A stretch of DNA of 64,000 nucleotides from Maylandia zebra (taxonomy: Eukaryota > Chordata > Actinopteri > Cichliformes > Cichlidae): NCBI RefSeq assembly GCF_041146795.1, contig NC_135180.1, positions 39,404,294-39,468,293 on the forward strand. The letters are read 5' to 3'. The notes beneath the pieces were generated by a model. It ran no database searches and was not told the origin of the DNA. It worked only from the letters and a program-made list of their open reading frames with translations. The first letter of the stretch is position 1, and each line of letters opens with the position of its first letter. The translations under genes were made by a program, and so were the position numbers. This document shows, piece after piece, positions 52,501 to 63,850 of the stretch.

Positions 52501-55500
52501 TCCATCCTATATATCCATCCATCCATCATCCATCCATCCATCATCCATCCATCCATCCATCATCCATCCATCCTATATATCCATCCATCCATCCATCCAT
52601 CCATCCATCCATCCTATATATCCATCCATCCATCATCCATCCATCCATCATCCATCCATCCTATATATCCATCCATCCATCCATCCATCCATCATACATC
52701 CATCCTATATATCCATCCATCCATCATCCATCCATCCATCATCCATCCATCCTATATATCCATCCATCCATCTATCCATCCTATATATCCATCCATCCAT
52801 CCATCCATCCATCATCCATCCATCCTATATATCCATCCATCCATCCATCCATCCATCCATCATCCATCCATCCTATATATCCATCCATCCATCCATCATC
52901 CATCCATCCATCCATCCATCCATCCATCCATCCATCCATCCATCCATCTTATATATCCATCCATCCATCCATCCATCATACATCCATCCTATATATCCAT
53001 CCATCCATCCATCATACATCCATCCTATATATCCATCCATCCATCATACATCCATCCTATATATCCATCCATCCATCCATCCATCCATCATACATCCATC
53101 CTATATATCCATCCATCATCCATCCATCCATCCTATATATCCATCCATCCATCATCCATCCATCCTATATATCATCCATCATCCATCCATCCTATATATC
53201 CATCCATCCATCCATCCTATATATCCATCTATCCATCCATCCATCCATCCATCCTATATATCCATCCATCCATCCACCCATCCTATATATCCATCCATCC
53301 ATCCATCCTATATATCCATCCATCCTATATATCCATCCATCCATCCATCCTATATATCCATCCATCATACATCCATCCTATATATGCATCCATCCATCAT
53401 CTATCCAATATATGCATCCATCCATCCATCCATCCATCCAATATATGCATCCATCCTATATATCCATCCATCCATCCTATATATGCATCCATCCATCCAT
53501 CCATCCATCCATCCATCCATCCATCCATCCATCCATCCATCCTATATATGCATCCATCCATCATCTATCCAATATATGCATCCATCCATCCATCCATCCA
53601 TCCATCCATCCATCCTATATATCCATCCACCCATCCATCCATCATCCATCCAATATATGCATCCATCCATCATCTATCCAATATATGCATCCATCCATCC
53701 ATCATCCATCCACTCATCCATCCATCCATCCTATATATCCATCCATCCATCCTATATATGCATCCATCCATCCATCCATCCTATATATCCATCCATCATC
53801 CATCCATCCATCCATCCATCCATCCATCCATCCATCCATCCATCCATCCTATATATCCATCCATCCATCCATCATACATCCATCCTATATATCCATCCAT
53901 CCATCATACATCCATCCTATATATCCATCCATCCATCATCCATCCATCCATCCATCCATCCATCCATCCATCCATCATACATCCATCCTATATATCCATC
54001 CATCCATCATCCATCCATCCATCCATCCTATATATCCATCCATCCATCCATCCATCCATCCATCCATCCATCCATCCTATATATCCATCCATCCATCCTA
54101 TATATCCATCCATCCATCATCCATCCATCCTATATATCCATCCATCATCCATCCATCCTGTATATCCATCCATCCTATATATCCATCCATCCATCCATCC
54201 ATCCATCCTATATATCCATCCATCATACATCCATCCTATATATGCATCCATCCATCATCTATCCAATATATGCATCCATCCATCCATCCAATATATGCAT
54301 CCATCCTATATATCCATCCATCCATCCTATATATGCATCCATCCATCCATCCATCCATCCATCCATCCTATATATGCATCCATCCATCATCTATCCAATA
54401 TATGCATCCATCCATCCATCCATCCTATATATGCATCCATCCATCCATCCATCCATCCTATATATCCATCCACCCATCCATCCATCATCCATCCAATATA
54501 TGCATCCATCCATCCATCATCCATCCACTCATCCATCCATCCATCCTATATATCCATCCATCCATCCTATATATGCATCCATCCATCCATCCATCCAATA
54601 TATGCATCCATCCATCCATCCATCCATCCATCCATCCATCCATCCATCCATCCATCCATCCATCCATCAATCAATAACACATTAGCCGTGTTAGCCCTGC
54701 TGCTTGTGCCCTGCTCTTTATTTACTCTTGTGAGCAGGAGAGTGAGAACAGTCCTTATCACATTTTATTATTTAACTTGGACAGCAGAGCAGCCGTGGTG
54801 CATAATAAAAATGTAAAAAGGCTAGATTAAACCACTACAGTAGTAAATTAATTTAGAGTATAATTATTTTCTTGTATTTTCACCTCCTTATTCTGAGGTG
54901 TTTCTACTGGTACATGTTTGTAGGTAAATGCCATTTGATTTGATTTGACTGTAAAGCAGGTAAAACGTGATTCCAGTGGAATTCCACGTGTGGTCGTGGG
55001 CCATCTGAGTGCTGTGGCATTTTTCCACAGTTATGCAAACAGTGGGTTTGTGGTGACAAGTTTACACACGTGAGTCGGCTAATGTAATGAGCACACAAGT
55101 AAACTCCGTATGAATAATTCATAAAGTCGGCACGTCGTCTCTGTCCCACAGAAATGAATGGATCGGATGCCTCATAGATAAAATGGTCTTTGATTGATTG
55201 GATTGTACAAACAGTGTATCCTCTCCTTCCTTGCCTGCAGAGACAAACATGGCAGAGCATTGTTCCAAAACAGCGTTCTCTCTTTCAGAACCCTTCTAAA
55301 GGTGCTTGTCTCCACTCCAGGGCCTGCCAGGCTCCATGAATAACTCTGATCATCAGCAGGATTCAGTCCTTTAAGCCTTCACTGGAAGTCTCACAGTTTC
55401 CTTAGAATTACAAACTCTTAGTTTCAGGAAGCTTTTTGAAAACAGACCCTGCTCTTTGATTGTTTTCCTCTAAATTCAGTCTGACAGGTTTTATTATTTC

Positions 55501-58500
55501 CCAGAATGCAGTTCAGCCTGAGGATGGGAATGTTTTCAGTGATGGATCGACTCGAGTCGGTGAGTAGAAAACAAAATCATACCGTTCCAAACGCAGCGTG
55601 TTTAGCAGACGAATTAAACCTGTGATCCTCTCGGACAGACTTTGTGCTGGTGTGGGAGGAGCCAAGGAGCATGCAGGAGGAGAGCATGGGTGTTAGCCCC
55701 GCCCACCGCCGGTGGAGGGAGGAGTTTCTGAAAAGACTGAGACACTCTGGACTTCTGCAGGAACAGGTAAGCTAAACAAACACAGGTGAGTCTGCAGGTA
55801 AGGCAAACATGGAGGAAGTGAAACTAAACTGTCACATGACCCACATGCCACCTTCACTTTGGATATCAGGAAATAAACAACAGACATTATATAGACAATA
55901 ACAGACATAATTGTATCATTGGCTTACTGATGATGTGCTTCTATGTGTTTCTGTTTGATGGATGGAAGCTAACCAGCAGCTAAATGCACCTTTCAATCAA
56001 TCAATCAATACTTTATTTATATTATAGCTCATTGAAAAGACCAGAGGTGCTCCAAAGTGTTTCTCAATAGTAAAATATGAAATCAAATTTATTACATATG
56101 GGTACAGATGCATAGAGTACAAATACATTTCCAGAAAATAAACAAAGCACTAATTAACCCGTGAGTACTAGTTATGATGTTGAAAGGAGGTGAAGGACGC
56201 TGAGCTCTTTTCTTCTTCTCTGCAGAAGGAGGTCCTCCAGACAAAGAAGAGGATCTGTTTTGTCCTCCTCAGCGCTCCGTGGAGCGTGCTCTGTTACTAC
56301 GCTGAGGAGATCAGCCTCAGAGTCCCACTGCAGGTAAAGCCCACGTCCTCTGCCGCCGTCCTCACGCTCAGCAGCCATCTCACGGCATGTCCTCTGTCCT
56401 CCTGCAGGTGGTCACCGCCCCCATCGTTAACTGGTCCGAACAGATCCTGTCCAAGCTGTCTCTTCCCAACCTTATGTCCCAGGACGTCCCCAACCCCCCG
56501 CCCGACTACTACACCTGCCAGTTCAGGACCAACAAGCTGGAGAGGTACAAACACTCAGGACCTGAGTCCCGTGTCACCCTCATCCTCCTCCTTCACTCTC
56601 CCTGTTTCCTGCCTGCAGGTTTTTGGGCAGCGACAACAAAGACACGTTCTTCAAGACGACCCAGAGACACCAGGTGGTGAGTGAAGAAAACAAAACGGTC
56701 TCGAGGAACTCGTGGCCGTGCCGTGCACTTCACTGTGGTGCATGTAGAAATGAAAACTGAATGTTTATGGTGTATTTTAGGATAGTTTGACTATTTCAGA
56801 GGACAAATCCAGAACAGAGAAACAGACAAATAAATGTTAATATTTCAAAAAATCTTTAAACAAAAATACACAAACCAACATCTAAGAGTTTTTAACCCAA
56901 AGAACCTGAAAGTGTGAATTTAAGATTTCTTGTGCTGCTTCATTAATGACACAAAACCCGAGCAGACGGGAACTGTGTGTTTGGTCGTGTTGGGAAAGTT
57001 TCCAGTGCAGCTTCAACAAACTGAGCTGAGAGCGAGCTGCTCTGATTGGCTCAAAGGCAGAAATACCAGCGAAGCAGATCCAGGATGTATCGGTCAACAG
57101 ACGGATGCTGGCAGCGGCAACGCCTCCTCCTCAAACAAACTCGACAAACACACACACACAAATGTCCGTGTGTGTAGCACTTTATTTTATGAGTCTGTAC
57201 TTCCTTAACAATCCACTGAAGTTTCCTGAAAACAACACAAACATGTTTCTGTGGTTCTGAGTGGAGATGGCTGTGGTGTTCTGCAGTGTCCTGGAGGCTC
57301 TGTTTCTATTAATGCTAAAAGTTTCACGGAAACAAAGTTTCAGCCCTAGACATGGTTATGCTAGCTTAGCTGAGTCCCTTGAAACCCTCGTGTCCCTCTA
57401 GCTGTACGAGATCTTAGCCAGGACTCCATACGGTTCGGTGAAGAACGGGGAGGTGGGCGTCGACCGTCTGCTGAACGAGCAGGTCTTCACCGCCGCCTAC
57501 CCGCTGCACGAGGTGAGATGTGCACCACGAGCCTGGTCTGAAGCTGCTGTGATTCCCAGACTGAAGCCCAGGCTGATGTTTGATACCATGTTTGCAGGGA
57601 GATTATCAGCTGCCGACCCCCCCGGTCAGTCCCCAGAGTTTAAGCCTGAGGCAGATCCTGTATGCTTACTGGGCCCAGTGGTCCTGCTGGAGACGCTACC
57701 AACCTCTGGACCACATCAGGGAGTACTTTGGGGAGAAGATCGCACTTTATTTTGCCTGGTTAGGTAAATATGAGGAAAATACCTCCGATGTTATGCCGTT
57801 ATTTGGTGACAAGCGTCTCACCGTGTCTGCATGCAGGCTTCTACACCGGCTGGCTGCTGCCGGCGTCTGTCGTCGGGACGGTGATCTTCCTGATCGGGTT
57901 TTGGCTCGTGGCCACCGACGTTCCAGCGTGAGTACAAACTCATCGTCAGCGTTCATTTTAAAGCAGTTTGTGAGGACATGCTCACTCGTCATGGTTGATG
58001 CACCTGTGGTGATCTGTGTTTGAATTTGTAGGAACGAGTTGTGTGGTAGCGGAAACAGCTTCATCATGTGTCCGCTCTGTAATATCTGCTCCTACTGGAA
58101 CTACTCCAGCATCTGCGTCACCTACAAGGTACCTGCCACCACCACACCTCTCACATTTATTTAAATGTTTCCGTTCTCTGGGAAAACACAGGGCGAGGCA
58201 AAGCAGCCATGTTCCTTATTCCAGCATATATTCATGCATCACTCATCTCGCTGATCTCTGTGAGATGGATCGTGGACGTTTCTTCAGAGGTTTCTGTTTC
58301 CTGATACGTCGCCTGGCAGATTAATAGTTGGGCAGTTTAAAAGTGGACAGCAGTAGACAACTCTGTCCTCTGACCTCATCAGGTCCTCTGAGCTAAATGT
58401 TTGGAAACCAGCACAGGCTGATGTTACTGAGCCATCTGTGTATCCACCACTCTGAAAGGCTGCTTGTGTCTCTGCAGGCAGGTCTGCTGTTTGATAACGG

Positions 58501-60071
58501 AGGAACCGTTTTCCTCAGTGTCTTCATGTCTCTGTGGGCCATCACCTTCCTCGAGTACTGGAAGAGAACATGTTCATCTTTGTCTCACCGCTGGGACTGC
58601 TCCGAATTCCAGGACATCGAGGTGCGAAGCCGTCGCTAAGTTAACCAGGGGATTGTTTCGGGAGGTTTGTGAATTTGTGAATTTCACATCTTTGGCAGGA
58701 GCGACCTCGTCCAGAGTTCACCGCCATGGCACCGATGACCATGAGGAACCCGGTGACCGGAGCGGAGGAGCCGTATTTTCCTGAAAATAAGCGGTTCAAC
58801 AGAACTCTGACTGGCTGCATGGTCATCATCATCATGGTGAGTCTCCTGAAGTCCTCATTGCCAACACAGTCTAACACGCACGTCCACCCGATCTACGGTC
58901 ACGGCTTCCACAGGTGTAAGATGATTATTGCGTGATGCCAGCAGAGGGTAGCGTCGTTTCCCACAGTGGCCCCTCCCCCATCCTGCTCTGGAGCTGGCAT
59001 TCACTCCCGCCTCCAACATGTGAAGCAGTTCTTGTTTGGGGGTCAGCGCTGACATCACTGTGATGGAAAGGAGCTGCAGGTTGGAACCATCAGGGACTGT
59101 GGGTGATGCTAATTCAGATTCTGTCCAGCCTGTTATAATGTGGTCTCCATCTATGACCACAACTCCAAAGAAGTTGGGACACTGAGTCAAACACAAATAA
59201 AAATATCATGCAGTGATTCGCAAATCTCACAAAGTCTCGTTTTATTGCCAGTAGCACATGTAGTGCTTAAACTGAAACACATCCTGTTGGATGTGATGGA
59301 GAACAGAGCACCTTGAAGCCACATGTGACCCATGGAACTGACAGCTGGCACATCTGGAAAGGCTCCATCAGTGCTGAAAGGTGTAAAGTGGTGTTAGAGC
59401 AACATCTGCTCCATGCAGATGTTTCTCAGGAAGGTCTTTGTGTTTGAGCCGGACGACGCTGAACAGCAGACTGCTTCTATAACAGCCTTACGGCTTCAAA
59501 AAATCACTTCCCGATGTTTTTATTCACATTTACAGCCTCAGTGGTGACAAAGATGTTAACACCCACCATCAGCTGTACGTTAGACGAGCAGCAGGTCTCC
59601 TACGAGCTTTCTGGCCTCACGTTTCTTCTGTTAGCACATTTATGTTTGGGTTTGCTGCAGAGGAGAAAATTAGCCAACCTGAAGCAGCTGCTGTTGCCTG
59701 TGTGCATGTTAGCAGGTTCATTAAGTTCATGATGTCATGCTTGACAGATCCATATCTGGCCAATGAGATTTCTCTCCCATATGCTAACCAGTCAGTGTGC
59801 ATCTACATTTATGAATCTGTCTGTGTCTCTACCTTAAATGAAATCAGGTGTCAGTGGATAAAAGGTCTGAAATGACTTCTTCCGCGCAGGTCGCTGTGGT
59901 GTTGATTTTTCTCACGGCCATCATTTTGTATCGCACCATCCTCAGCATCATCATCTACAAGTCAGAGTACAGCTTCTTCAGCTTTTCTGTGAGTAAGAGG
60001 CAGCTCGCCTGCCTTCACCTGGGTCCACAAAGCTTAACCGAGGACTGCAATATCACTGACGCCATCACACC

Positions 60072-60122
<51 letters not shown>

Positions 60123-62980
60123 GCTGGGAGAATAGCCAGTTTCTCAGGGTCAGTGTTGAATCTGCTGGTCATCCTTCTGCTGTCCAGGATTTACACCGCC
60201 CTGGCCCACATCCTCACCCGCTGGGGTGAGTCTCCCTCCACGTCTCAGCCTCGTTTAAAGAAACTTTACACATTTTCATAAACTGTAGAATTCTGTGAAG
60301 ATGTCTGATTTTTCTGAGACCAGTTTATGAATATTTTAGGAAGTCTACTTTTAGTTGATAACAAATAACAGCTGCTAACGAGCTTTTACTAAGTAATCTT
60401 GGTTTTTCATTTTCACCACTGTTCAGGTAAAAATAGACAAATTTAATTTGGCGCCATGATCTTCATTTCATCTGAAGGTGTGTGTGTGTGTACTTGTTTA
60501 GACATCTTTGTGGGGACCAACAGTCACTTATGGGGTTTGAAGCATTTTTGACTCAAAATGTGGTTTTAGTGTCAGGGTCAGGTTATGGTTAGGATTAGGC
60601 ATGGTTAGGGTAAGCAGCTGGGATAAGCATTATGTCAATGAGATGTCCTCACTAAGATATGAAAACGAGAATACGTGTGTGTCTGTGTGTTGCTGTCAGA
60701 GATGCATCGCACTCAGACGAAATACGAAGACATGTTCATCCTGAAAGTTTTCGTCTTCCAGTTTGTTAACTTCTACTCGTCTCCGGTCTACATCGCCTTC
60801 TTCAAAGGCAGGTGAGAGCCAGCGCAGAGCAGGCTGATCATTGAACTGATGGACTCGCCTCGGCTGGTTTGTAAAACCTGCTGATTGGTTGTTTGTTTCA
60901 GGTTCATTGGCTACCCTGGAAATTACAACACTTTGTTTGGAGTCCGCAACGAAGACGTGAGTTGATGATTGTGGTCATGTGATGATGATGTGACGATTAC
61001 AGAGAAGTTGTCATGCGCCGCGACGCGCGTGCACAAAAGGGTCCAGACGCAGACTCAAGCACAAGCAGAAAATGACACTTTATTATAGCAACAAAAACCA
61101 GAACCAGAGGAGCAAAACGAGGAACTAAAAAACCCGGGGAAACAGTGACGCGAGGAACCGTGGGAGGCTGCAACAGAAAGGGGAGAAGATTACCAGGGAG
61201 CCGGGAAGCGGGGCAAACGCATCAAGACTGAGTTAGACTAGTTGGCTTACAATTAGAGCGGGACCGTGGGAGCTCGGGAGGGACGTCCGTGAGAAGGGAA
61301 TCCGTGGAGGTAGTGGATGGGCCAGATGACGCACCAGGTGATCCAACTGGGCAGGAGGACGGGCAGGAGGACAGGCAGGTGGCAGACGTTGAACGCCGGA
61401 TCGAAACCTAGACACAAGTAGGCAGATTTAACGCAGCTCCAACGAGATATTAATGCAACGCTTTCGCGGGAGTCTAGTTGCCACAGAGAGGTGATTAACG
61501 GGCTGGCGTGGAGCCTCCGTCAGTGCCGGCTAAGTAGCTCTTCGGGTAATCACCCCGATGGAGAGCAGGTGTGCCGGTGATGGCCCAGCCCGGGGGTGTG
61601 GCTACCCGAGCATCATACATTCCACACGCAGGACCACGGACCGTGACAGTAGCATCAGATCTCTGCATGGAGACCTTAGGTCAGACACAGTTTTTCAATG
61701 ATGCTGTGAGTGCTCACAGACCATTTCAAACAACTGCTTTCCAAAGTGGGACATAAAGCACCCAGAGCAGCATGTGTGAAGTTATAGTAGGGTACCTGCT
61801 GATCCATCAGCTGAGCTGCTCGCAGCTGCATGAATAGATGAACCACTAAACTCCGCCTCTCTGGCTGTGTGTTACAGTGTGGAGCAGGTGGATGTCTCAT
61901 TGATCTGGCTCAGGAGCTGCTGGTCATCATGGTGGGAAAACAGCTGATCAACAACATCCAGGAGTTCATTTCCCCGTAAACAGACACACACAGATACACA
62001 ACAAAGTGCACGAGAACAGACTGCATCCTGGTGCCAGTGTCTCTCACAACAGTGATGCATAACGCACAGTTATGTGGATTTGTGTCACCGAGCGCAGTCT
62101 CGCTTTGCAATGATGTGGGCTCGTTACTTGCAGGAAGGTGAAGTCATGGTGGCAGAAGAGGAAGCTGAATCCTCAGCTGAAGGAGGCGGGACAGGAGGCC
62201 CAGAGGCAGGAGGAGGCTTCTCCCTGGGAGGCAGACTACCAGCTGCTGGTCTGTGAGGGACTCTTCAGCGAATACCTGGAGATGGGTGAGTCCCAGGTTT
62301 ATCCTCACATCCTGGGAGACGTAGAGTTTCATACGAGTCTGGTCTTCACTGTAAATCCTCCTCATCCTTCACAGTGATTCAGTTTGGGTTCATCACCATC
62401 TTCGTGGCGGCGTGCCCCCTCGCTCCTCTCTTCGCCCTCATTAATAACTGGGTGGAGGTCCGTCTGGATGCTCAGAAGTTTGTGACTGAATACCGTCGCC
62501 CGGTGGTAGAGCGAGCTCAGGACATCGGCATCTGGTTTCCCATCCTGCAGTTCATCGCACACATGGCCGTCCTGAGCAACGTAAGACTGTTTTGGTGTTT
62601 TACGTATGGACGAACAGGTAACGCTTGTGGTGTCCTCGGATCAAAAATGGTCCCTAGGTGAATGGCAAACAAGCATATGCGAATTCCAACCCCGCCGATG
62701 TCACTCTCACCTGTTTGGCTGTAAAAGCCCAATTTGTATTTCCAAATTTAGCTCAAAACATACGTTTTGTTCGCACCACAACCATAAATCATGAGCCTAT
62801 AAATGAGCCGCCAACGAATCTGGACTTGTATTTTCAGGCGTTCCTCATAGCGTTTACGTCATCCTTTGTGCCTCGACTGTACTACCGCTACACCAGAGAC
62901 AGCACACTCAGTGGCTTCATCAACTTCACTCTGGCTACATCACCGCTCAGCTACCAGCAACAGCACAACACATCCTGCAG
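49444..62980 (+). CDS. ano7: Anoctamin-7 (TMEM16G), 20 coding exons, C-terminus outside window
   Basis: Twenty exons join without a phase error for 2,285 bp (761 codons plus two bases). The product is a TMEM16-family membrane protein: a cytosolic N-terminus with D-F-V-L-V-W-E-E, a dimerisation/regulatory region ([13 protein letters not shown]) and then the ten-helix pore. All six Ca2+-binding residues known from TMEM16A are present: N and E in N-N-I-Q-E (TM6), two E in S-E-Y-L-E-M (TM7), E and D in [10 protein letters not shown] (TM8). Family members are Ca2+-activated chloride channels or phospholipid scramblases; ANO7 is best known from mammalian prostate, and its fish role is unknown. Orthology to ANO7 rather than other anoctamins rests on close similarity along the whole length, including the N-terminal R-R-R start. 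About the last 130-170 residues (TM9-TM10 and tail) should lie beyond 64,000. Confidence 0.93.
49528..52240. other. ano7 intron, nothing recognised
   Basis: No repeat terminus or coding exon recognised. GC-poor, several short open frames without domains. Confidence 0.35.
52244..54676. repeat. 2.4-kb CCAT-based satellite with higher-order structure
   Basis: CCATCCAT tracts broken by CCTATATAT, ATCATACATC and, in the right half, ATATATGCATCC and CTATCCAATATATGC variants. Two right-half segments, about 53376-53760 and 54233-54580, repeat the same order of variants about 850 bp apart. The array has no stop codon in any plus frame over most of its length, giving spurious frames of 800-940 codons rich in His, Pro, Ser, Ile. 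Confidence 0.95.
54677..55504. other. ano7 intron, nothing recognised
   Basis: No feature supported. Confidence 0.35.
55505..55559 (+). CDS. ano7: ano7 coding exon 2
   Basis: Residues 29-46: [18 protein letters not shown]. Acceptor cccag, donor gtgagt; the final G is shared with the next exon. Confidence 0.85.
55639..55766 (+). CDS. ano7: ano7 coding exon 3
   Basis: Residues 47-89, with D-F-V-L-V-W-E-E, the conserved anoctamin N-terminal motif, followed by a charged R-R-W-R-E-E-F helix. Confidence 0.92.
55985..56090 (-). repeat. LINE/SINE 3'-tail fragment
   Basis: CAATCAATCAATCAATACTTTATTTATATTATAGC resembles the reversed 3' end of fish LINEs or SINEs with a (TTGA)n tail. Short, class unknown. 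Confidence 0.45.
56226..56333 (+). CDS. ano7: ano7 coding exon 4
   Basis: Residues 90-125, with [17 protein letters not shown] and R-V-P-L-Q, characteristic of ANO7. Confidence 0.93.
56408..56544 (+). CDS. ano7: ano7 coding exon 5
   Basis: Residues 126-170: cytosolic linker with N-W-S-E, then [10 protein letters not shown]. The intron before it is only 74 bp. Confidence 0.92.
56619..56676 (+). CDS. ano7: ano7 coding exon 6
   Basis: Residues 171-190: [11 protein letters not shown], the anoctamin regulatory-domain block. The gtg at the end is kept in the exon because it supplies the V of Q-V-L-Y-E-I; the donor is the following gtgagt. Confidence 0.9.
57402..57512 (+). CDS. ano7: ano7 coding exon 7
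   Basis: Residues 191-227: [11 protein letters not shown] to A-A-Y-P-L-H-E, the end of the cytosolic domain. Confidence 0.93.
57598..57763 (+). CDS. ano7: ano7 coding exon 8
   Basis: Residues 228-282, with [23 protein letters not shown] leading into TM1. Confidence 0.95.
57837..57927 (+). CDS. ano7: ano7 coding exon 9 (TM1)
   Basis: Residues 283-312: F-Y-T-G-W-L-L-P-A then a hydrophobic helix, TM1. Confidence 0.94.
58032..58128 (+). CDS. ano7: ano7 coding exon 10 (extracellular cysteines)
   Basis: Residues 313-345, with E-L-C-G-S and M-C-P-L-C-N-I-C, the conserved cysteine-rich TM1-TM2 loop. Confidence 0.94.
58478..58621 (+). CDS. ano7: ano7 coding exon 11 (TM2)
   Basis: Residues 346-393: [12 protein letters not shown]2, then L-E-Y-W-K-R and R-W-D-C-S. 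The donor is gtgcga, weaker than the others. Confidence 0.94.
58699..58836 (+). CDS. ano7: ano7 coding exon 12
   Basis: Residues 394-439: [20 protein letters not shown], and the start of TM3. The following intron (1,053 bp) contains a repeat. Confidence 0.94.
59040..59540. repeat. Non-autonomous DNA-transposon-like repeat in ano7 intron
   Basis: AAGAAGTTGGGACACTGAGTC, AATAAAAATATCATGCAGTG and GATTCGCAAATCTCACAAAG belong to a common teleost repeat type with AAGTTGGGAC ends. Superfamily not assigned; limits approximate. Confidence 0.5.
59890..59988 (+). CDS. ano7: ano7 coding exon 13 (TM3)
   Basis: Residues 440-472: hydrophobic V-A-V-V-L-I-F-L then I-I-L-Y-R-T-I-L-S. Confidence 0.93.
60076..60120. 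repeat. (TG)n microsatellite abutting the ano7 exon 14 acceptor
   Basis: About 22 TG units immediately followed by AG and the exon. No ordinary pyrimidine tract lies between. Confidence 0.97.
60123..60225 (+). CDS. ano7: ano7 coding exon 14 (TM4)
   Basis: Residues 473-506: [18 protein letters not shown]4. Its acceptor AG directly follows the TG microsatellite. Confidence 0.94.
60700..60811 (+). CDS. ano7: ano7 coding exon 15 (TM5)
   Basis: Residues 507-543: [28 protein letters not shown]. The TM4-TM5 region is implicated in lipid scrambling in the family. Confidence 0.95.
60902..60956 (+). CDS. ano7: ano7 coding exon 16
   Basis: Residues 544-562: [18 protein letters not shown], the TM5-TM6 loop. 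Confidence 0.95.
61019..61648 (-). mobile_element. LTR-like insertion in an ano7 intron
   Basis: 630 bp bounded by TGTCA...TGACA. On the minus strand it starts TGTCACGGTCCGTGG, ends GCGGCGCATGACA and has AATAAA. It is far more GC-rich than its surroundings and looks like a solo LTR. No matching target duplication was seen (gaagt/gtagc). Confidence 0.58.
61878..61975 (+). CDS. ano7: ano7 coding exon 17 (TM6, Ca2+ site)
   Basis: Residues 563-594: [10 protein letters not shown], then [15 protein letters not shown], with the Asn and Glu of the TM6 calcium site. Confidence 0.95.
62134..62285 (+). CDS. ano7: ano7 coding exon 18 (TM7 start, Ca2+ site)
   Basis: Residues 595-645: K-S-W-W-Q-K-R-K, a glutamate/glutamine-rich linker, then [10 protein letters not shown] with both TM7 calcium-site glutamates. 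Confidence 0.95.
62375..62580 (+). CDS. ano7: ano7 coding exon 19 (TM7-TM8, Ca2+ site)
   Basis: Residues 646-714: [27 protein letters not shown] (TM8 Glu and Asp) and [14 protein letters not shown]. Confidence 0.96.
62838..62980 (+). CDS. ano7: ano7 coding exon 20 (last in window)
   Basis: Residues 715-761: [18 protein letters not shown] to N-T-S-C-R. Ends phase 2 before gtaagc. The next exon should begin with the Y-R-type block and is not found up to 64,000. Confidence 0.94.
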
Positions 62981-63600
62981 GTAAGCATCTGCACCACAAC
63001 ACCATCACCGAGAACCGCATGGGCTGGCTGAGCCCGGTCGGGCAGTTATGGACTTCATTTGAGCACCAAAACAGTCTCAGTCATATGATCATACAAGACC
63101 AGGCATCTCAGCAGCTTTGAGGTTGGGCTCAAAAGTGAAATGTCAAGTTTTCAAAGAAAGAACTTTGATTAGAAACTAAATCTAAAGCACGATAGCAAAG
63201 TGTCCCGACTGTTTTAACTCCACGTCAGTAGCCACATCTTTGTGTGCCTCACACTTGTGAGCTCATCACTGCCAGGTCAACACTTCATCTTAATACATCC
63301 TCTGTGGTCATTAGCCACGTTATAGACTCTTCATATGGCACATAATGGAACAGGAATATCATTTATATGTAGATGCACATCTCCCCTGACCAAGTAATGT
63401 TTGGGCTCAAACTGGGCTCTGTCTAACATTACGTTCAGCTAATGTGGGACTGGAAGTAGATTACATTAGACTTACTGGTCCCACATGATCACAACACAGT
63501 GGTTGTCATGATCAGAGTTCGTGGAGGTCACGATGGACCTGCCCAAGCTTAAAATGGGTGGACGCCTTTTTTCTAGATGTGTTTTCAATGAGATCCAAAG
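62981..63600. other. ano7 intron, nothing recognised
   Basis: No exon with an anoctamin frame and no clear repeat. Confidence 0.4.
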
Positions 63601-63601
63601 A

Positions 63602-63850
63602 CAATTCAGTTTTATTTACACAGCGCCAAATCACAACAACAGTCGCCTCAAGGTGCTTTATACTGTAAGGCAGACCCTACAATGATACATACAGAGAAAA
63701 ACTCCACAATATGACCCCCTATGAGCAGCACTTTGGCAACAGTGGGAAGGAAAAACTCCCTTTTAACAGGAAGAAACCTCCAGCAGAACCAGGCTCAGGG
63801 AGGGCGGTGAGATGAGGAAGACAGGACAAAGACATGCTGAGGAAGAGAGA
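63602..63850 (-). mobile_element. L2-clade LINE 3' UTR fragment
   Basis: Reverse copy of the family 3' UTR: TTTTATTTACACAGCGCCAAATCACAAC, then CGCCTCAAGGTGC, and the CTTTTAACAGGAAGAAACC block. Only the last 250 bp are present. Confidence 0.82.

Noticed and set aside
51991..54816. Plus-strand open frames of 941, 824 and 813 codons
   Set aside because: They are translations of the CCAT satellite in three frames (repeating H-P-S-I and I-Y-P-S); absence of stops follows from the 4-bp unit.
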